A stretch of DNA of 64,000 bases from Diphasiastrum complanatum (Eukaryota > Streptophyta > Lycopodiopsida > Lycopodiales > Lycopodiaceae): the NCBI GenBank assembly GCA_029204225.1, contig CM055111.1:25488404-25552403 (forward strand), read 5' to 3'. Shown here one piece after another: positions 1 through 12,070 of this stretch (within the stretch, counting starts at the first letter, position 1; the number at the start of each line of letters is the position of its first letter). The notes under the pieces are model-generated. The model made no database searches. It worked only from the letters and a program-made list of their open reading frames with translations, and was not told where the DNA came from. Position numbers and translations under genes: made by a program.

Positions 1-611
1 TGAATCTATCAAAACCAAAAAATAAAGAGCTAATTTGGTCTTCTTAACAGTTTTCTATCATGAAATAATCTAATAATTGTTTGAATAACTATTGTGTATT
101 TTTAGAACTAGAAATCAATAGACTAAGATACCTTTTGGAAAAGATATGATTAACTTTAGTGGGCCACAACCTATGATTTTAAGGACAACAATTTATCTTA
201 CTATCTGAATGTGTGGTATGCCTAGTGACGTGATGTCCTATGCCCTTTCCCTCGATAACGTGCAAGTATTATTGTTTAGTCAAGTCAACTAGTTTTGACA
301 AAATGGCATGTAAATGAAATCTAACAAAATGGGTAGTTGAAACATAAACTACAAATGGACGTGACATCACAAGATTAATTTCAAAGCAACTACATGGCAC
401 CACATTAAAATGATGCCTTGGCTTGATGTAGTAGTATACTGGTCACATGTTATTTTGCATAAATGGAGACATGGAAAAGCATTTAAAGAAAGAAGCTTGC
501 ATTTCAACGAGAATTCTACAACCCATGTGCAAAATTGTAGCTAACCTTGAAGCAACACATCCCTTCATGTGGCAACTTCTAACACAACCTTGCCTCCATT
601 CAGAGTGCATG

Positions 612-613
<2 letters not shown>

Positions 614-689
<76 letters not shown>
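614..689. repeat. (GA)38 microsatellite
   Basis: An uninterrupted GA dinucleotide array of about 76 bp flanked by unique sequence. It creates spurious Arg-Glu and Ser-Leu open frames on the two strands. Confidence 0.97.
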
Positions 690-691
<2 letters not shown>

Positions 692-1282
692 TGGCCACAT
701 GCACCCATTTTTTGATGCTAATCCTAAGAGTTGTTTATTTTTGGATGTGTAGCATTTTAGGAGCTCCTAAGGCAATGGCGTATAACTCAGATTTCAATAG
801 CTCATAAGGTAACTCAATGTGTCAGTAGCACGGACTTTGAGTGTCTGTTAGGTTTATATCCAAGGTGCAAAAAATTGTTCATGGATCATGCCTAGTTTTA
901 AATTGTACAAGTCAAACCAGTTCAAACATATTTGATGAGCCTACAAAATTTTGTGAACTTCAATATTGATGGGCAAACTCTCATAAAAAATGCCATTTTA
1001 ATAAACACCTTCAAAACAAAACTTGAACTATTTTTAGAGCACAATCTAATATAAGCATGCTATGGAATATAGTAAGTAGATACACTTCAAATTGAAAAAA
1101 ATAATGATTCAAATTGGTTCAATACTTCAACAACTCTAGATACCAAAATTAAGATCTTGAAAAAGAAAATTCTCTGAGTCCAAATATAGATGGGCATGTG
1201 TAAGATTCACAACTAGCATGTGCTCTTCACCTTCACAACTAAAGTGGATGGGCATCATTAATGTGCCTTATGCAAGTGGCTA

Positions 1283-1430
<148 letters not shown>

Positions 1431-1739
1431 ATTGCCACACGAATGTTCCAAATGTGCACTGATATAGGATGTCCACCTTCTAAATTGTGGCACTGATCTG
1501 AGAGGTGGGTAATATGAGTTATTACATGTCATTTGCATCCAAGAACTACTTTAACTACAATAGTTATTCCCCAACCCAAGTGTTGATCTTGGTGCAATTA
1601 TGAGGCCTTCAACTTCAAGCCTTCTTGGGCTTCAAATGACTTCTCATTTGCCCTGGTAGTTGCTTGTCTTCTCATTTTCCTTTGTGCTGATAGCTACATT
1701 TTTGCTCCTCTCATTTTTCTTTGCTATCCCCATTGCATT

Positions 1740-2325
1740 TTTGTATAGCTAGCAAATGTGATGGCATGAGACAAGCTCAAGGTTTGAAAAGTCCAACATC
1801 CTTATGTAGCCTACTTGTGATCATAGCATATAGACTCCATTGGGTGAAGGAGGACACATCTTGCCAAGAAAAAATAGCTCTATCTTGGGTGAAGCAAAGA
1901 TCTTACACTTCCAAGATTTTCAAATTAAAAGAAAAAAATTAAATGAGTGGATGGAAGTAATCAACCTCAACCTCCACATCCACAAATTTTTTTTATATGA
2001 ATGATAGTTAACTTAGTTGACTTCATTTCAATAGACTTGTACATCACAAAGCAAGTCAAGCGATGGAGTACAATGCTCCAATTGTGCTCTTTCATATTCT
2101 AGTTAACAAATGTGGTGCCTCAAGAGAGGCTCAAGGTTTGAAAAGTCCAACATCCTTGTGTAGTAGCCTATCTAAAATAGACTACATTGGGTGAAGGAAA
2201 GACCTTGCCAAGAAAAAACAACTCTATCTTGGGTGAAGCAAAGATCTTGCCAAGAGATTGCGCGCTTTTATGAACTATAAGAGAACAATCTAATGAGTGG
2301 ATGGAAGTAAGCAACCTCCACATTC
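1740..2325 (+). repeat. Direct duplication of about 230 bp, two diverged copies
   Basis: The stretch 1740-1980 recurs at about 2097-2325 in the same orientation. Shared blocks include the run around AGGTTTGAAAAGTCCAACAT, the block reading TCTTGGGTGAAGCAAAGATC, and the block reading AATGAGTGGATGGAAGTAA. The copies differ by substitutions and small indels, so the duplication is old. No coding potential is shared. Confidence 0.8.
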
Positions 2326-2523
2326 CACTTTTTTTGTGTCAAGCATCCGACATGAACATATTTCTAACTCAACTACTATGTAGCACACAACTCGACTACT
2401 ATGGAGTGAATACATTCCATTATTAATGCTCTATGGAATTAAACTTAAAATAAGAATTTACTAGATTATTAACCCACTTTAGTGAGGCCATCCTACTATC
2501 ATCCAAAAGGGTTATGTCCCTTG

Positions 2524-2647
<124 letters not shown>

Positions 2648-3793
2648 TACTACAACAAAAGGGTATCATAACAACAATCTTGATGAAAAAAGTTCTTGAT
2701 TACCTTTGCACTAGGACCAATGAACCTAGTGGAAAGGTCAAAAAATCCTATCAGAAGACTAGAGAATGGCTAGGCATACCACATTTCAAGGCCGCTAAAA
2801 TTTTAGTGCACACTTTATGACACTAATGGGTTGCAACCTCCTTGTAAAACTTCTATGTGGACTTTCTTTGGGCAATGACATGATTGCTAGAAATATGTAT
2901 CATTATAATATGCTTGCAAAAAGTTCCTATCCCTCTCAATTATCATAAATTATGATTTGGTTTTTTATGGACTATATATGAAACTTTTGAAGAAAAATAG
3001 GCCACTACAATCCATTTTGTGTAACCCATGCATGAAAAGTGCCTATGAGTGGTTTGCAAATTGAGTGATTTAATTTTCCTTTATATACCATTCTTAGCTT
3101 AATTTAAACATCTACAAGAACATGAAGTAGTTTATTTATTATTCAAATAGGTATTAGCTCAAGCGTGAAACATGGGAACCAATAATGTGCTCCAAACTTG
3201 GATATTCCTAAAAGAATGTCACTTTGCATTAGCTCTAGTAGTGTACCATCAAGTAGGCTAGAGATTCTTAGGCACTGTTGATGTTTGTCTTTCATCCCAA
3301 ACCTTTTTGTATGATGCTTGCCCCGTGTTTATTGGTCAATGCATAGTGTAAAATAAAGTTATTTTGAAGTTTCAAATTGAAATATGATTAAGACTTTGCT
3401 TTGCACTAGCATAGTTATTTGAAAATAATGTGTTGTCGGCCAAGCATTTTTTTAGCTTGAGGGCTCCCAGATCCTAGATGTCCCTTTTGCAGATGTAGTG
3501 GGTATATGACCTTGGGCCTCTATTGCAATATTTAACTATTGTACCAAGCTCACCTACAATAGGGGATCCAATGTTGTTTGCAAATTTGTCATTTTCGTTT
3601 GAGGTAAGTAATATACAAAATATTCACATAGTAGTTTAAGACAAGATTCACCTTTCAAAGTGCTTTCTCAAAATATAAAAGCTACTCGTTAACACTTAAA
3701 ATTCATTCTACTAGCCAAACTTACCAAATCTCACCAAAGGACACGTACAAGCGGGTGAAGTGGACACCACTATCTCCCAACATAGTATGTATC

Positions 3794-3798
<5 letters not shown>

Positions 3799-3831
<33 letters not shown>
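3799..3831. repeat. (GA)16 microsatellite
   Basis: A pure GA array of about 33 bp in the distal upstream region of the receptor kinase gene. Confidence 0.95.
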
Positions 3832-3833
<2 letters not shown>

Positions 3834-4059
3834 AAAATTGGCCTGCATCAATCTAGAGAGATCAAGAGAGAGACTAAGCTATATTCAAAGAATAGGGTAA
3901 ATTGTGATACATTCCACATGGAGAGAGAAAGCTCCACAAGATGGGTAGCAAATAGATGCATGAGGACAAAGCAAAGAAAAAACAAAACAAAGCATTGAAG
4001 TTGGCTCTTGAGAAATTAGGAAGAAGATTTGTTGCACTCTTAGGTCAACCATTCCCTAG

Positions 4060-4061
<2 letters not shown>

Positions 4062-4138
<77 letters not shown>
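4062..4138. repeat. (CT)n-(TA)n tract upstream of the receptor kinase
   Basis: About 46 bp of CT repeats, a short interruption, then about 27 bp of TA repeats. It lies about 600 bp before the kinase start codon. It is the only long array here with CT on the plus strand. Polypyrimidine and TATA-like tracts are common in plant promoters and leaders, but whether this one functions is not shown. Confidence 0.9.
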
Positions 4139-4142
<4 letters not shown>

Positions 4143-4289
4143 ATTTCTCCTCCACAAAACCCAGATCTTAAAGAAACCCCAACTTGTCACGCTTTTCATC
4201 TTAAAGATCACACTTTGCGTAGCTTTGGAAGGCTCATGGTATATATTGTTTCAATCAAAAAAACATTCTTGTTATGGGATTAATCTAAA

Positions 4290-4357
4290 GACACGTGTCC
4301 ATCAAACACACCTCGATAGCCTGAGTTGATCAAAACCCTAATCACACGTGGACCAAT
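4290..4357 (+). promoter_or_regulatory. Two G-box motifs and a CCAAT motif, proximal promoter candidate
   Basis: GACACGTGTC at 4290-4299 is a perfect palindromic G-box. A second ACACGTGG motif lies at 4344-4351 and is followed directly by ACCAAT. CACGTG cores are known binding sites of plant bZIP and bHLH factors. They lie about 400-450 bp upstream of the kinase ATG. Regulation by stress or hormones would be inference only. Confidence 0.5.
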
Positions 4358-4725
4358 CAAAATGCACAAAACCCTTTTTTCCATTGACATTCTCTCTCTC
4401 TCGCACGAGTGAACATGGGATGGGTTTTGGCCTGTTCTCATTCCTCTTTCATGATGGCCTTGCTCATTCTCTTTTGCTGTTTTCCCAGCTCACCATCCAT
4501 CGCTTCGGAGCTTGCGATGTGATCATCAACCCACCAGAACTGAGGATCAGCAGTATGTACAACAACATCAACAGCAGAAGATTCAGGAGGAACTGGGCTA
4601 TCAAAATCAAACATGATGTTCCACTTGGGTCAGAGCTACGTAGGATTGAGCTGATGATACATCATGAGAGTCATATGAATGAGCTGGACTATGAATTCCT
4701 TATCTGCATGCAGCTCCTCGCATAA
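4348..4725 (+). CDS. Upstream ORF candidate (125 aa), doubtful
   Basis: An open frame of 125 codons ending 18 bp before the receptor kinase ATG. The deduced peptide has a hydrophobic patch near residues 25-45 and no family I recognise. It may be untranslated leader, an upstream ORF, or chance. It overlaps the putative promoter motifs at its 5' end, which argues against its full length being real. Confidence 0.15.
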   Translation: MDQSKCTKPFFPLTFSLSRTSEHGMGFGLFSFLFHDGLAHSLLLFSQLTIHRFGACDVIINPPELRISSMYNNINSRRFRRNWAIKIKHDVPLGSELRRIELMIHHESHMNELDYEFLICMQLLA

Positions 4726-4742
4726 GTCGAGCATGCTGAGAG

Positions 4743-7700
4743 ATGCCACGAGGTTATCATGAGGTCTTGAAGCTGGCCACCATCCTCTTATTCCGATGCA
4801 GCGTAAGGCTGTTGTTGGTGATTTGCATGGTAGCATACAGAAGCAGCGGCCATATTACAGCAACAGCAGCGTCTCCTGAAGTCAGTATTTTGCTAGATCT
4901 GCAAAACAGCCTTGTCGATCCTCATGATCTTCTTGACAACTGGAACTCATCCGATTTGCTGCCATGTGAGTGGACAGGAGTTAGCTGCAACAATGCCACA
5001 GGCTTGGTCACTGCATTGGATCTTTCGGACATGGACTTGGAAGGACCTGTGCCGCAGGGAGTCTGTCAGTTACAAAACCTCACTTTTCTCAACCTAGGAA
5101 ACAATTATCTCAGTGGGCAGTTTCCTCAAAAATTGCTTGAATGCACCAGGTTGATCTACCTTAATGTGAGCCAGAATTTGATTGTAGATATCCTTCCAGA
5201 AAACATCTCCCAACTTAATCTGTTAAGAGATCTCGATTTAAGTGGCAATAACTTCTCGGGTTCAATACCTCCGGGCTTTGGAGAGCTTCCTGAGCTACAA
5301 AGCTTGAATTTAACGAACAACCTACTGAATGAAACTATTCCTGGGTATCTGGGGAAGCTGAGCCAGCTGAAATGGCTTGATCTTGCATACAATCCTTACC
5401 AGTTGGGAAGGATTCCAGAAGAACTCGGAAACCTGACCCAGCTGCTCAATCTCCACATGACTATGGCCAATTTGATTGGCCCTATCCCAGCCTCCTTTGG
5501 GAATCTCACAGAGCTCACATACTTCTTTGATTTGTCACATAATTTTCTGGAGGGAAGCATTCCTCCAGGAATCATGCGCCTTCCAAAGCTTACCAAAATG
5601 GAGCTGTATGACAACTTGCTCTCAGGGGAGATTCCTTGGAATCTTAAAGGCTTGTTGGCAATCACAGATATTGATCTATCAAGTAACAGGCTTAATGGAA
5701 GCATCCCTTCTGAAATTGGGCAGCTAAAGACCTTGGAGCTACTGCACTTGTGGTCTAATCAGCTAACAGGGGAGATACCAAATGGGCTTTCAAATCTACC
5801 AAACCTTGGAAGATTGAGACTTTTCAACAACAAATTGTCTGGTAATCTTCCACAAAGCTTTGGAATTGCATATCCTTATGTTTATTTTGATATCTCTATA
5901 AATCAGCTGCAAGGATCTATCCCTCCCTACCTATGCAATGGTGGTAAGCTACTCGAATTCATAGTTTTCAATAATAATTTCTCGGGAAATCTTCCAGAGA
6001 CTTATGGTAATTGCTCCAGCTTGTTTAGGGTTTTTGTCAACAATAACAGACTGTCTGGGATGATCCCTACTGGCTTCTGGAATTCCTCCCACCTCTACAT
6101 AGCTGATTTCTCCTACAATAAATTTGAGGGCATTATTCCTCCAGAAATTGGCCTGGCTAGCAACCTCACAAGCCTCAAATTATCAGCGAATGATTTCAAT
6201 GGCAGCATTCCGCTTGAAATAGGCAAGGCGACAAATCTCAACAAGTTCATGGCGAGCTATAATCGATTCTCTAGCAGTATTCCAGTAGAAGTAGGCAATC
6301 TAGTTAGCTTGAATCAGCTCTATCTAGATCACAATCAGTTCACAGGAAGCATACCCTCAACACTTGGCAACTGCTACAAATTGTCCATTCTTATGCTGTC
6401 CAACAACAGGCTAATGGGTTCCATTCCATTCGGGCTTGGTAACCTTTCAGTGCTCACTCAACTTGATCTTTCACATAATCAACTAAATGAAACTATTCCT
6501 TCGGAGCTAGGAAATCTTAGATTCTCAGATTTTAATGTCTCTTTCAACAATCTAGTGGGATCAGTGCCCAAAGGATTGATAATTGGTGCTTTCAACACTA
6601 GCTTCATAGGCAATCCGGGGCTCTGTGGGGAGCATTTGGATGGCTTAAGCTCTTGCGTTCAAATGGGAAGCCGCCACAATGATGGACATACAGCTTTGAT
6701 ATGGATATCTGCAGTAGGCACATGCCTGGTTGGAATAGTCTTCCTTGTGGGAGGATTAAGCTTCTTATTCAGAAAATCATGCAACCCATTCCAGGAAAAG
6801 CAATCTAGCACATTGTGGAGCCTGACATCTTTTCACAGGTTAGCATTCAATGAGTATGATGTGCCAGGAAGCTTGGATGAGGACAACGTGATAGGAAGTG
6901 GCGGATCTGGTACAGTTTACAAGAGCACACTAAACAATGGCCAGACAGTAGCAGTAAAGAAGCTTTGGACAAACAGCAAGGGAAACATTTTGCAGGACCA
7001 TGGATTCAAGGCAGAGATAGAGACATTGGGTAAGGTTCGCCACAAGAACATAGTAAAGCTCTTGTGCAGCTACTCTAGTGCGGATGGCAATTTGCTGGTG
7101 TATGAGTACATGCCAAATGGTAGTCTGGGAGATTTGCTTCATGGACCAAAGGCTGGTACGTTGGATTGGGCAACCCGCTATAAAATTGCTCTAGGTGCAG
7201 CTGAGGGCCTAGCATATCTCCACCATGACTACACCCCTCCAATCTTGCATTGCGATGTGAAATCGAACAATATTCTGCTAGATGAAGATTATGAAGCTCA
7301 TGTTGCCGACTTTGGGGTTGCCAAGATTCTTGAGAGCTGCTCGGAAGATGTCTCCATGTCGAGAATTACTGGCACATATGGCTACATTGCTCCAGGTAAC
7401 AGGCCACTTACCTCATTCACCAACAAAGCTTTTTTTTCTTAATTCTCTCTTCATTTTCCCTACAATACAACAACCTTTATGTTCTGCTTGCATCTCTTTG
7501 ATTAGCTTCTGCTATTCTATTCTAGTACCTCGCGAAATCTTTTTCACAAATATATCAGGCGTAGTTTACTAGTTGACAGTAATTTCTCTTTTACAATAAG
7601 AGACTGACATCTTTAGATTTTCCCTTGTGTTTGCAGAATATGCCTACACGTTGAAGGTGAATGAGAAGAGTGATATTTATAGCTTTGGTGTTGTGCTACT

Positions 7701-8097
7701 GGAGCTCGTGACTGGAAGACAACCAGTTTCTGCAGAGTTCGGGGATGGCATAGACATTGTGAAGTGGGTTTGCAACAAGATCCAATACGATGATGGGGTG
7801 CAAGAGGCACTGGATTTGAGACTTGGGCTAGAAGCACAAGATAGCATACTGGCAGTGTTGAGAGTGGGGCTGCTGTGCACAAACTTAGTGCCTGGCAAAC
7901 GTCCCTCCATGCTTGAGGTTGTTCAAATGCTCAATAATGCCAACCCCACGAACTCAGCTCAGCATTCCAGCAAAGATAAAAGTATAGCCTCAAAGCTCTC
8001 CCATCCCCATAATGAATATAAATATAGTGATGATGATGATGATGATGATGAAGATTATGTTGACGACATACTCCATGATGTCATTGTAAAGTTGTAG
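4743..8097 (+). CDS. LRR receptor-like kinase, HAESA/HSL type (subfamily XI)
   Basis: Two exons, 4743-7395 and 7637-8097, with a 241-bp GT-AG intron splitting the glutamate codon of the GYIAPE kinase motif (phase 1). The product is about 1037 residues. It has a signal-anchor-like N terminus (residues 10-35), an LRRNT cap with a PCEWTGVSC motif, and about 22 leucine-rich repeats. A juxtamembrane NPGLCG motif precedes a membrane segment near 650-675 and a kinase domain from about 715. Kinase landmarks are GSGGSG near 717, VAVKK with Lys near 739, HCD near 836 and DFG near 856. The LRR6 irregularity (YNPYQLGRIP), LDEDNVIGSG and VTGRQP resemble HAESA-LIKE/CEPR receptors, which bind small secreted peptides at the plasma membrane. 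The catalytic-loop HRD is HCD, a non-RD form. The C terminus ends in an Asp-rich tail. The ATG was chosen because it gives the only hydrophobic leader. The family call is firm; the exact orthologue is not. Confidence 0.93.
8028..8052 (+). repeat. Coding GAT trinucleotide run (poly-Asp tail)
   Basis: A short GAT/GAC-type repeat at the 3' end of the kinase coding sequence encodes a run of about seven aspartates followed by Glu-Asp. It is an in-frame simple repeat and probably varies in length between alleles. Confidence 0.8.
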
Positions 8098-9477
8098 CCA
8101 CATGTAATAATATTTCGGCCATTGTATGGTTTGGACTCGAGCTTCTGCAGTCTGTCTTCCTGCTATTGGTGTCACCTTAATCATTGGCCCACTCATTAGA
8201 ATATTGTCAGCTAGCAGCTGAAGCTACCATGACTATGAACATTACACCAAAAGACAATCTTACAAACCAAGCCTTGTTTTTGTAACCTAACAACAACAAG
8301 CTGTTCATTCGATCAAATTGAATACACTTTTGCTTTTGAAAACCAACCCCTTGTGCTTTTATATTCTCTTGTGAATTGGATCATACCCCATCATGTGGGC
8401 ATTGTGGTTAGAGCTATGATGATTTGAAGCAAAAAAATTAGGGATTTAGAAGAAGAAAACTCGCTTTGCTTTATAACATGAGAATCTAAAGATAGATGGA
8501 GATTCTATGCAAGAAAAGGTTCAACTACTAAATCTGCTAGAAATCATTAGACCAATTGGGACCCTTTCTCTAGTTAATAAACTTGGACACAATCTGATTA
8601 GGCAGAAGGTACAAAGTCTCACTCTCAAATTCACTACAAATATATATGTGAGTGTAGTAACAAGATGGAATGTTGAAGATGCTCAATAGTGATAGATGGA
8701 AAAACTTATGATAGGGATTATCTTAATCAAGTTTTAAGAAAAGATCACACAAGTTTAAATACACATATTAATCAAGAGATACTTGACCACAAAAAAGAGA
8801 GGGGGATGAGCTACATTAGCCTCATGTGTGCATGTCAAATTTTGGATAAGTTGAAGGCAAGCTTCCAATGGGATATGGTATAATCAAGATCAAAATTATA
8901 ATATAGATCAATGTAAGTAGCTAAAGTTGGTGTACTAGGCATTATCCATCACCAAACATAGTGCCCCATAAGCATTGTCATCACTTGGAGACAATTAATA
9001 AAATTATTCTATTATCATGTAATATGGCCAAGTTCTATCCAATTGGAAATGTGTGATTTCTCAAGTAAGACAAATCCCAACTAAGCCCAAAACTTTCATA
9101 AGCATAATAAATCTATTTCAAAACTAGCAAGTGAAAACTTGGTATGTTATACCTAAATTAAATGTGAATATAAAAGTCAACCTACTTAGCACAAGAAACA
9201 CAAATCTATTAGTCAAGACATTTTTGAAAAGCAAGTAAATAAAGCGCTATCTACAATGTATTGAGCATAAACATAATAGTGCTCATAAGGTTGTCTGAAA
9301 GCATGGAAGTAAAAGTTTACTTCTCCATAATGAAGGTGGCTTGAACTTGTTGTAGACCACTCTTCCAAAGTCCAGACTTTAAACCCCTCATTCTAAGTTA
9401 AAATTAATTCAATTTCTTCTCATTCTTTAAACGTCCATAACTTTTTTATTTGAGCTCGGATTTATAAAAAACGAAAA
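8098..9477. other. Downstream spacer of the kinase gene, no supported gene
   Basis: AT-rich. Two short open frames at 8507-8689 and 8689-8883 are adjacent and overlap by one base. Their peptides match no family I know and could be retroelement remnants. The kinase 3' UTR presumably lies in the first few hundred bases, but I found no convincing single polyadenylation signal. Confidence 0.5.
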
Positions 9478-9559
9478 TTGATTAGACCGACAAGACGAAC
9501 ATCAAGCATTTATCCAAATTTTGATTTGTCAACTGTAAATTGTTTTGTATTGTACCATC

Positions 9560-10290
9560 TTAAAAAATGGGCATCCGTGGTAAACAAGCACTTGATAAAA
9601 ACAATCCACCTCAAGACAATTGGTTGTCCTGTTGAGATTGTTAGTGATCGGGGAACACATTTTGTTAATGAAACGATCAAGTGTCTATTGGAGGAATTTT
9701 TTGTTATCATTGGTTTAGTACTCCGTATTATCCGAGGGGTAATGGACAAGCAGAATCTTCCAATAAGATTTTTTGTAATATTATGACAAAGACAATGGAA
9801 GCAAGTCGTTTTGATTGGAAACATAAACTACATGCAACATTATGGCCACATACAAGTTGAAATGGCGTCTGATTTGTACTCACGCCGATAGAATTTTTAG
9901 TTCCATCACTACACATAGTAGCAACGGAACGCTTGGATGATGCTAAATCATTACAACTATGTCATAAAGCTTTGCATAAGTTATGTGAAACCAGATTGAT
10001 GGCAATTCATGCATTAGCAGCTGAAAAAGCTCGTCGCAAGGCATGGCATGATCGTCGATTATATAAGAAGGATTTGAAGGAAGGAGATCTTGCCTTATTG
10101 TATAAAACAAAATTGATCAAGGAAAAGTTGAAATTTACAAGTGAAGGACCATACAGAGTTAAAAAGATATTATCTTATGGAGAAGTGGTCTTGGAACACC
10201 TCAATATCAAAGATTTGACACTCCTGTGAATGGTAGCCGATTACGCAAGTTTTGGCAGCCAGATCTACCAAAGTAGCAGGCTAGATCATC
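9560..10290 (+). pseudogene. Ty3/gypsy integrase remnant
   Basis: Translation shows integrase-core pieces such as GCPVEIVSDRGTHF, then a frameshift, then TPYYPRGNGQAES. A 98-codon frame at 9933-10229 follows, with the integrase C-terminal landmarks AWHDRRLY and EGPYRVKKI. Frames change at about 9710-9730 and stops occur near 9850-9880. No RT or RNase H precedes it, so only the 3' third of a pol gene survives. Confidence 0.8.
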
Positions 10291-10510
10291 CATAACCCGG
10301 GATGGAGGCTGTCTAGGTCGATTTGTCAGACATGAACTCATCCGAAAATTGTGTGAAGTAAGAATGAACTGGGCGGCTGAGGTATTTATACCAAAAATAT
10401 TTTAGGTCTGGCGTCAGATGCAAATTTCATCGGATGCAAATGGGCTCGTCAGACGCAAATGAGACTGGGGGTTGGCGGATGTAATCTTGTCGGATGCAAT
10501 CTTAGAATGT
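10290..10510 (+). repeat. Probable gypsy 3' non-coding end with short repeated motif
   Basis: Just after the integrase remnant, variants of GTCGGATGCAAAT occur about five times between 10410 and 10505 (forms with CAGATGCAAAT, CGGATGCAAAT, CAGACGCAAAT, CGGATGTAAT and CGGATGCAAT). Position suggests LTR or 3' untranslated sequence of the same dead element. No LTR boundary is clear. Confidence 0.45.
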
Positions 10511-10516
10511 ATTGTC

Positions 10517-10578
10517 AAGTGAATTTTTTTTTTTTTTTGATTTTTTGAATAAGTGTAAAACCAATGGGTTTACACCAA
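10517..10578. repeat. Poly-T tract followed by imperfect hairpin
   Basis: A T14-rich run is followed by GTGTAAAACC and GGGTTTACAC arms around a 3-nt loop (about 10554-10576, one mismatch). It sits exactly between two oppositely oriented gypsy fragments, so it may mark an insertion or rearrangement junction. Confidence 0.5.
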
Positions 10579-10669
10579 TTGTGGAGAAGAAAAAATATAC
10601 ATAGAAGGAAAAAACAGAAAAGTATGAGGTAAAATATCATAGAAAGATATTGCTACACAGGACTTACCG

Positions 10670-11340
10670 AATCCGTAGTCGGCTACCATTGACTAATGTG
10701 TCAAGGAGTATGCCTTCTAGGGTTTCTAATTGGACTGCACCATTGGTGAAAATTTTCTTGACAACATAGGGGCCTTGGCTACAGAATTTTCATTTTTCGG
10801 GATGGACCTTGGAAGATGTATAAAGTAAAACTTTATCACCATCATGAATATCCTTAGTCCTGACATGACGACCATGCCAAGCCTTTTGTCGTCGTTTATG
10901 AACTAATTGTGCATGATAAGAGATAAGACGTGTTTCACACAATTTCGTCAATGTAACGAGTGGATTCTGAATTTGGTGTTGATAAGCACTATCTTCACTG
11001 ACAAGTTAGTGGCATATGCTAAAGTGATGCGTAGAGAAAAAATTAAAGATTGTACTGGCATAACAGCCTCTTGGCCATATACCAGCTCAAGTGGTATTTT
11101 CCAACTCGTGGCTCGCTTTGGTGTTGTTCGATATGCCCAGATAGCAAAAAATAATTTCGTTTTCCAATCAGATCGACTTGTTTCTATTATCTTGGTCAAG
11201 ACTTTACGAATCATTTTATTCATAGACTCAACTAGTCCATTTCATCTAGGATAGTATGGGGTGCTCTTTCGGTGTATAACAAAGTAATGAGTCAGTAAAC
11301 TGTTGATTAGTTCATTAAGGAAGTGAGAACCGTGATCACT
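10670..11340 (-). pseudogene. Ty3/gypsy integrase remnant, minus strand
   Basis: Minus-strand reading gives, in order, SDHGSHFLNELINS, STPYYPR, NGLVESMNK, then WKTKLFFAIWAYRTTPKRAT and KIPLELVYGQEAVMP, then AWHGRHVRTKDI and QGPYVVKKIF. These are the second half of a gypsy integrase core and its C-terminal domain. An in-frame stop follows YYPR and further frameshifts follow near 10900-10950. It meets a copia fragment at 11341. Confidence 0.8.
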
Positions 11341-11620
11341 TAGTGTGTGTGCTATCGTCGCCAAGATGAACATATTTCTTTGTACTGTAAGGCATATAGG
11401 AGTGAAAATGCTCACGATGATTGATCATATGTTGAACTTAGCTCCAAAATCCAGAAACCAAGAATTATCGAATAGTGTCTTTTGGTCTTTGACCATAAAC
11501 GCTAAGAGATTTATCAGTTATTTGTAACTATAGCGAAGCATGCATACATTCTGATATAATATTGAACGCAATAAGAAGATGGATTGATTCGGTAAGTAGC
11601 ATGTACAAAGTCAGATGATG
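11341..11620 (-). pseudogene. Ty1/copia Gag-protease fragment, minus strand
   Basis: Minus-strand translation contains WFLDFGAKFN, a degraded copia protease motif (normally LDSGA). It matches the homologous part of the copia relic at 30480-30620, including the conserved GTACTGTAAGGC block. It is truncated at 11341 by gypsy sequence. Confidence 0.6.
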
Positions 11621-12070
11621 ATGAGCACAAAACAATAGCGGATGAAATTGCGTACTCTAAACTATCTCTGTGGTAGTTGATGGAGATGGTGGATTCAATG
11701 AAGAGAAAATAAAAAATAGTGCAAGAATTACAAATAGAGGTGTTGGAGTTAATCTTCACTCTTACTCACTTGAATTCATTTCTTGAGTACTACCATACTA
11801 TGTAAATATTCTCTTTGTACAACATCATGCAACCTTACTCACATAAGTCTGTATACACATTGACTTCGACTTGTCGACTTTGACTTACCCTACTTTGACT
11901 TCATTGATTGACTCAAGGGCAAATGGTCAACTCAACTCCCTCGACGTCCCCGTCGACTATCACCACTCAATAGGAAGCTCTTGCTATGCTTTGTTCAACA
12001 TAAACTACATCCCTATTCACTTTGCAGTAACTGCACCACTTCACGACTGTTACTCTTACAGTTGTACCAC
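11620..12070. other. Unassigned retroelement-derived spacer
   Basis: No coding match. A weak copy of the hairpin motif seen at 31496-31529 (ACTGTTACTC then ACAGTTGTA) occurs near 12038-12062, suggesting non-coding parts of the same copia family. Confidence 0.3.

Noticed and set aside
443-752. Overlapping open frames on both strands through the first GA array
   Set aside because: They exist only because the dinucleotide repeat lacks stop codons; flanking codons show no domain.
5156-5727. Open frames on both strands within the receptor kinase LRR region
   Set aside because: Shadows of the LRR coding frame.
7396-7442. Reading the receptor kinase frame through to a stop at 7442 as a truncated kinase
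   Set aside because: A GT donor and AG acceptor flank a 241-bp intron at a position I recall as conserved in this family, and the kinase C terminus continues in exon 2.
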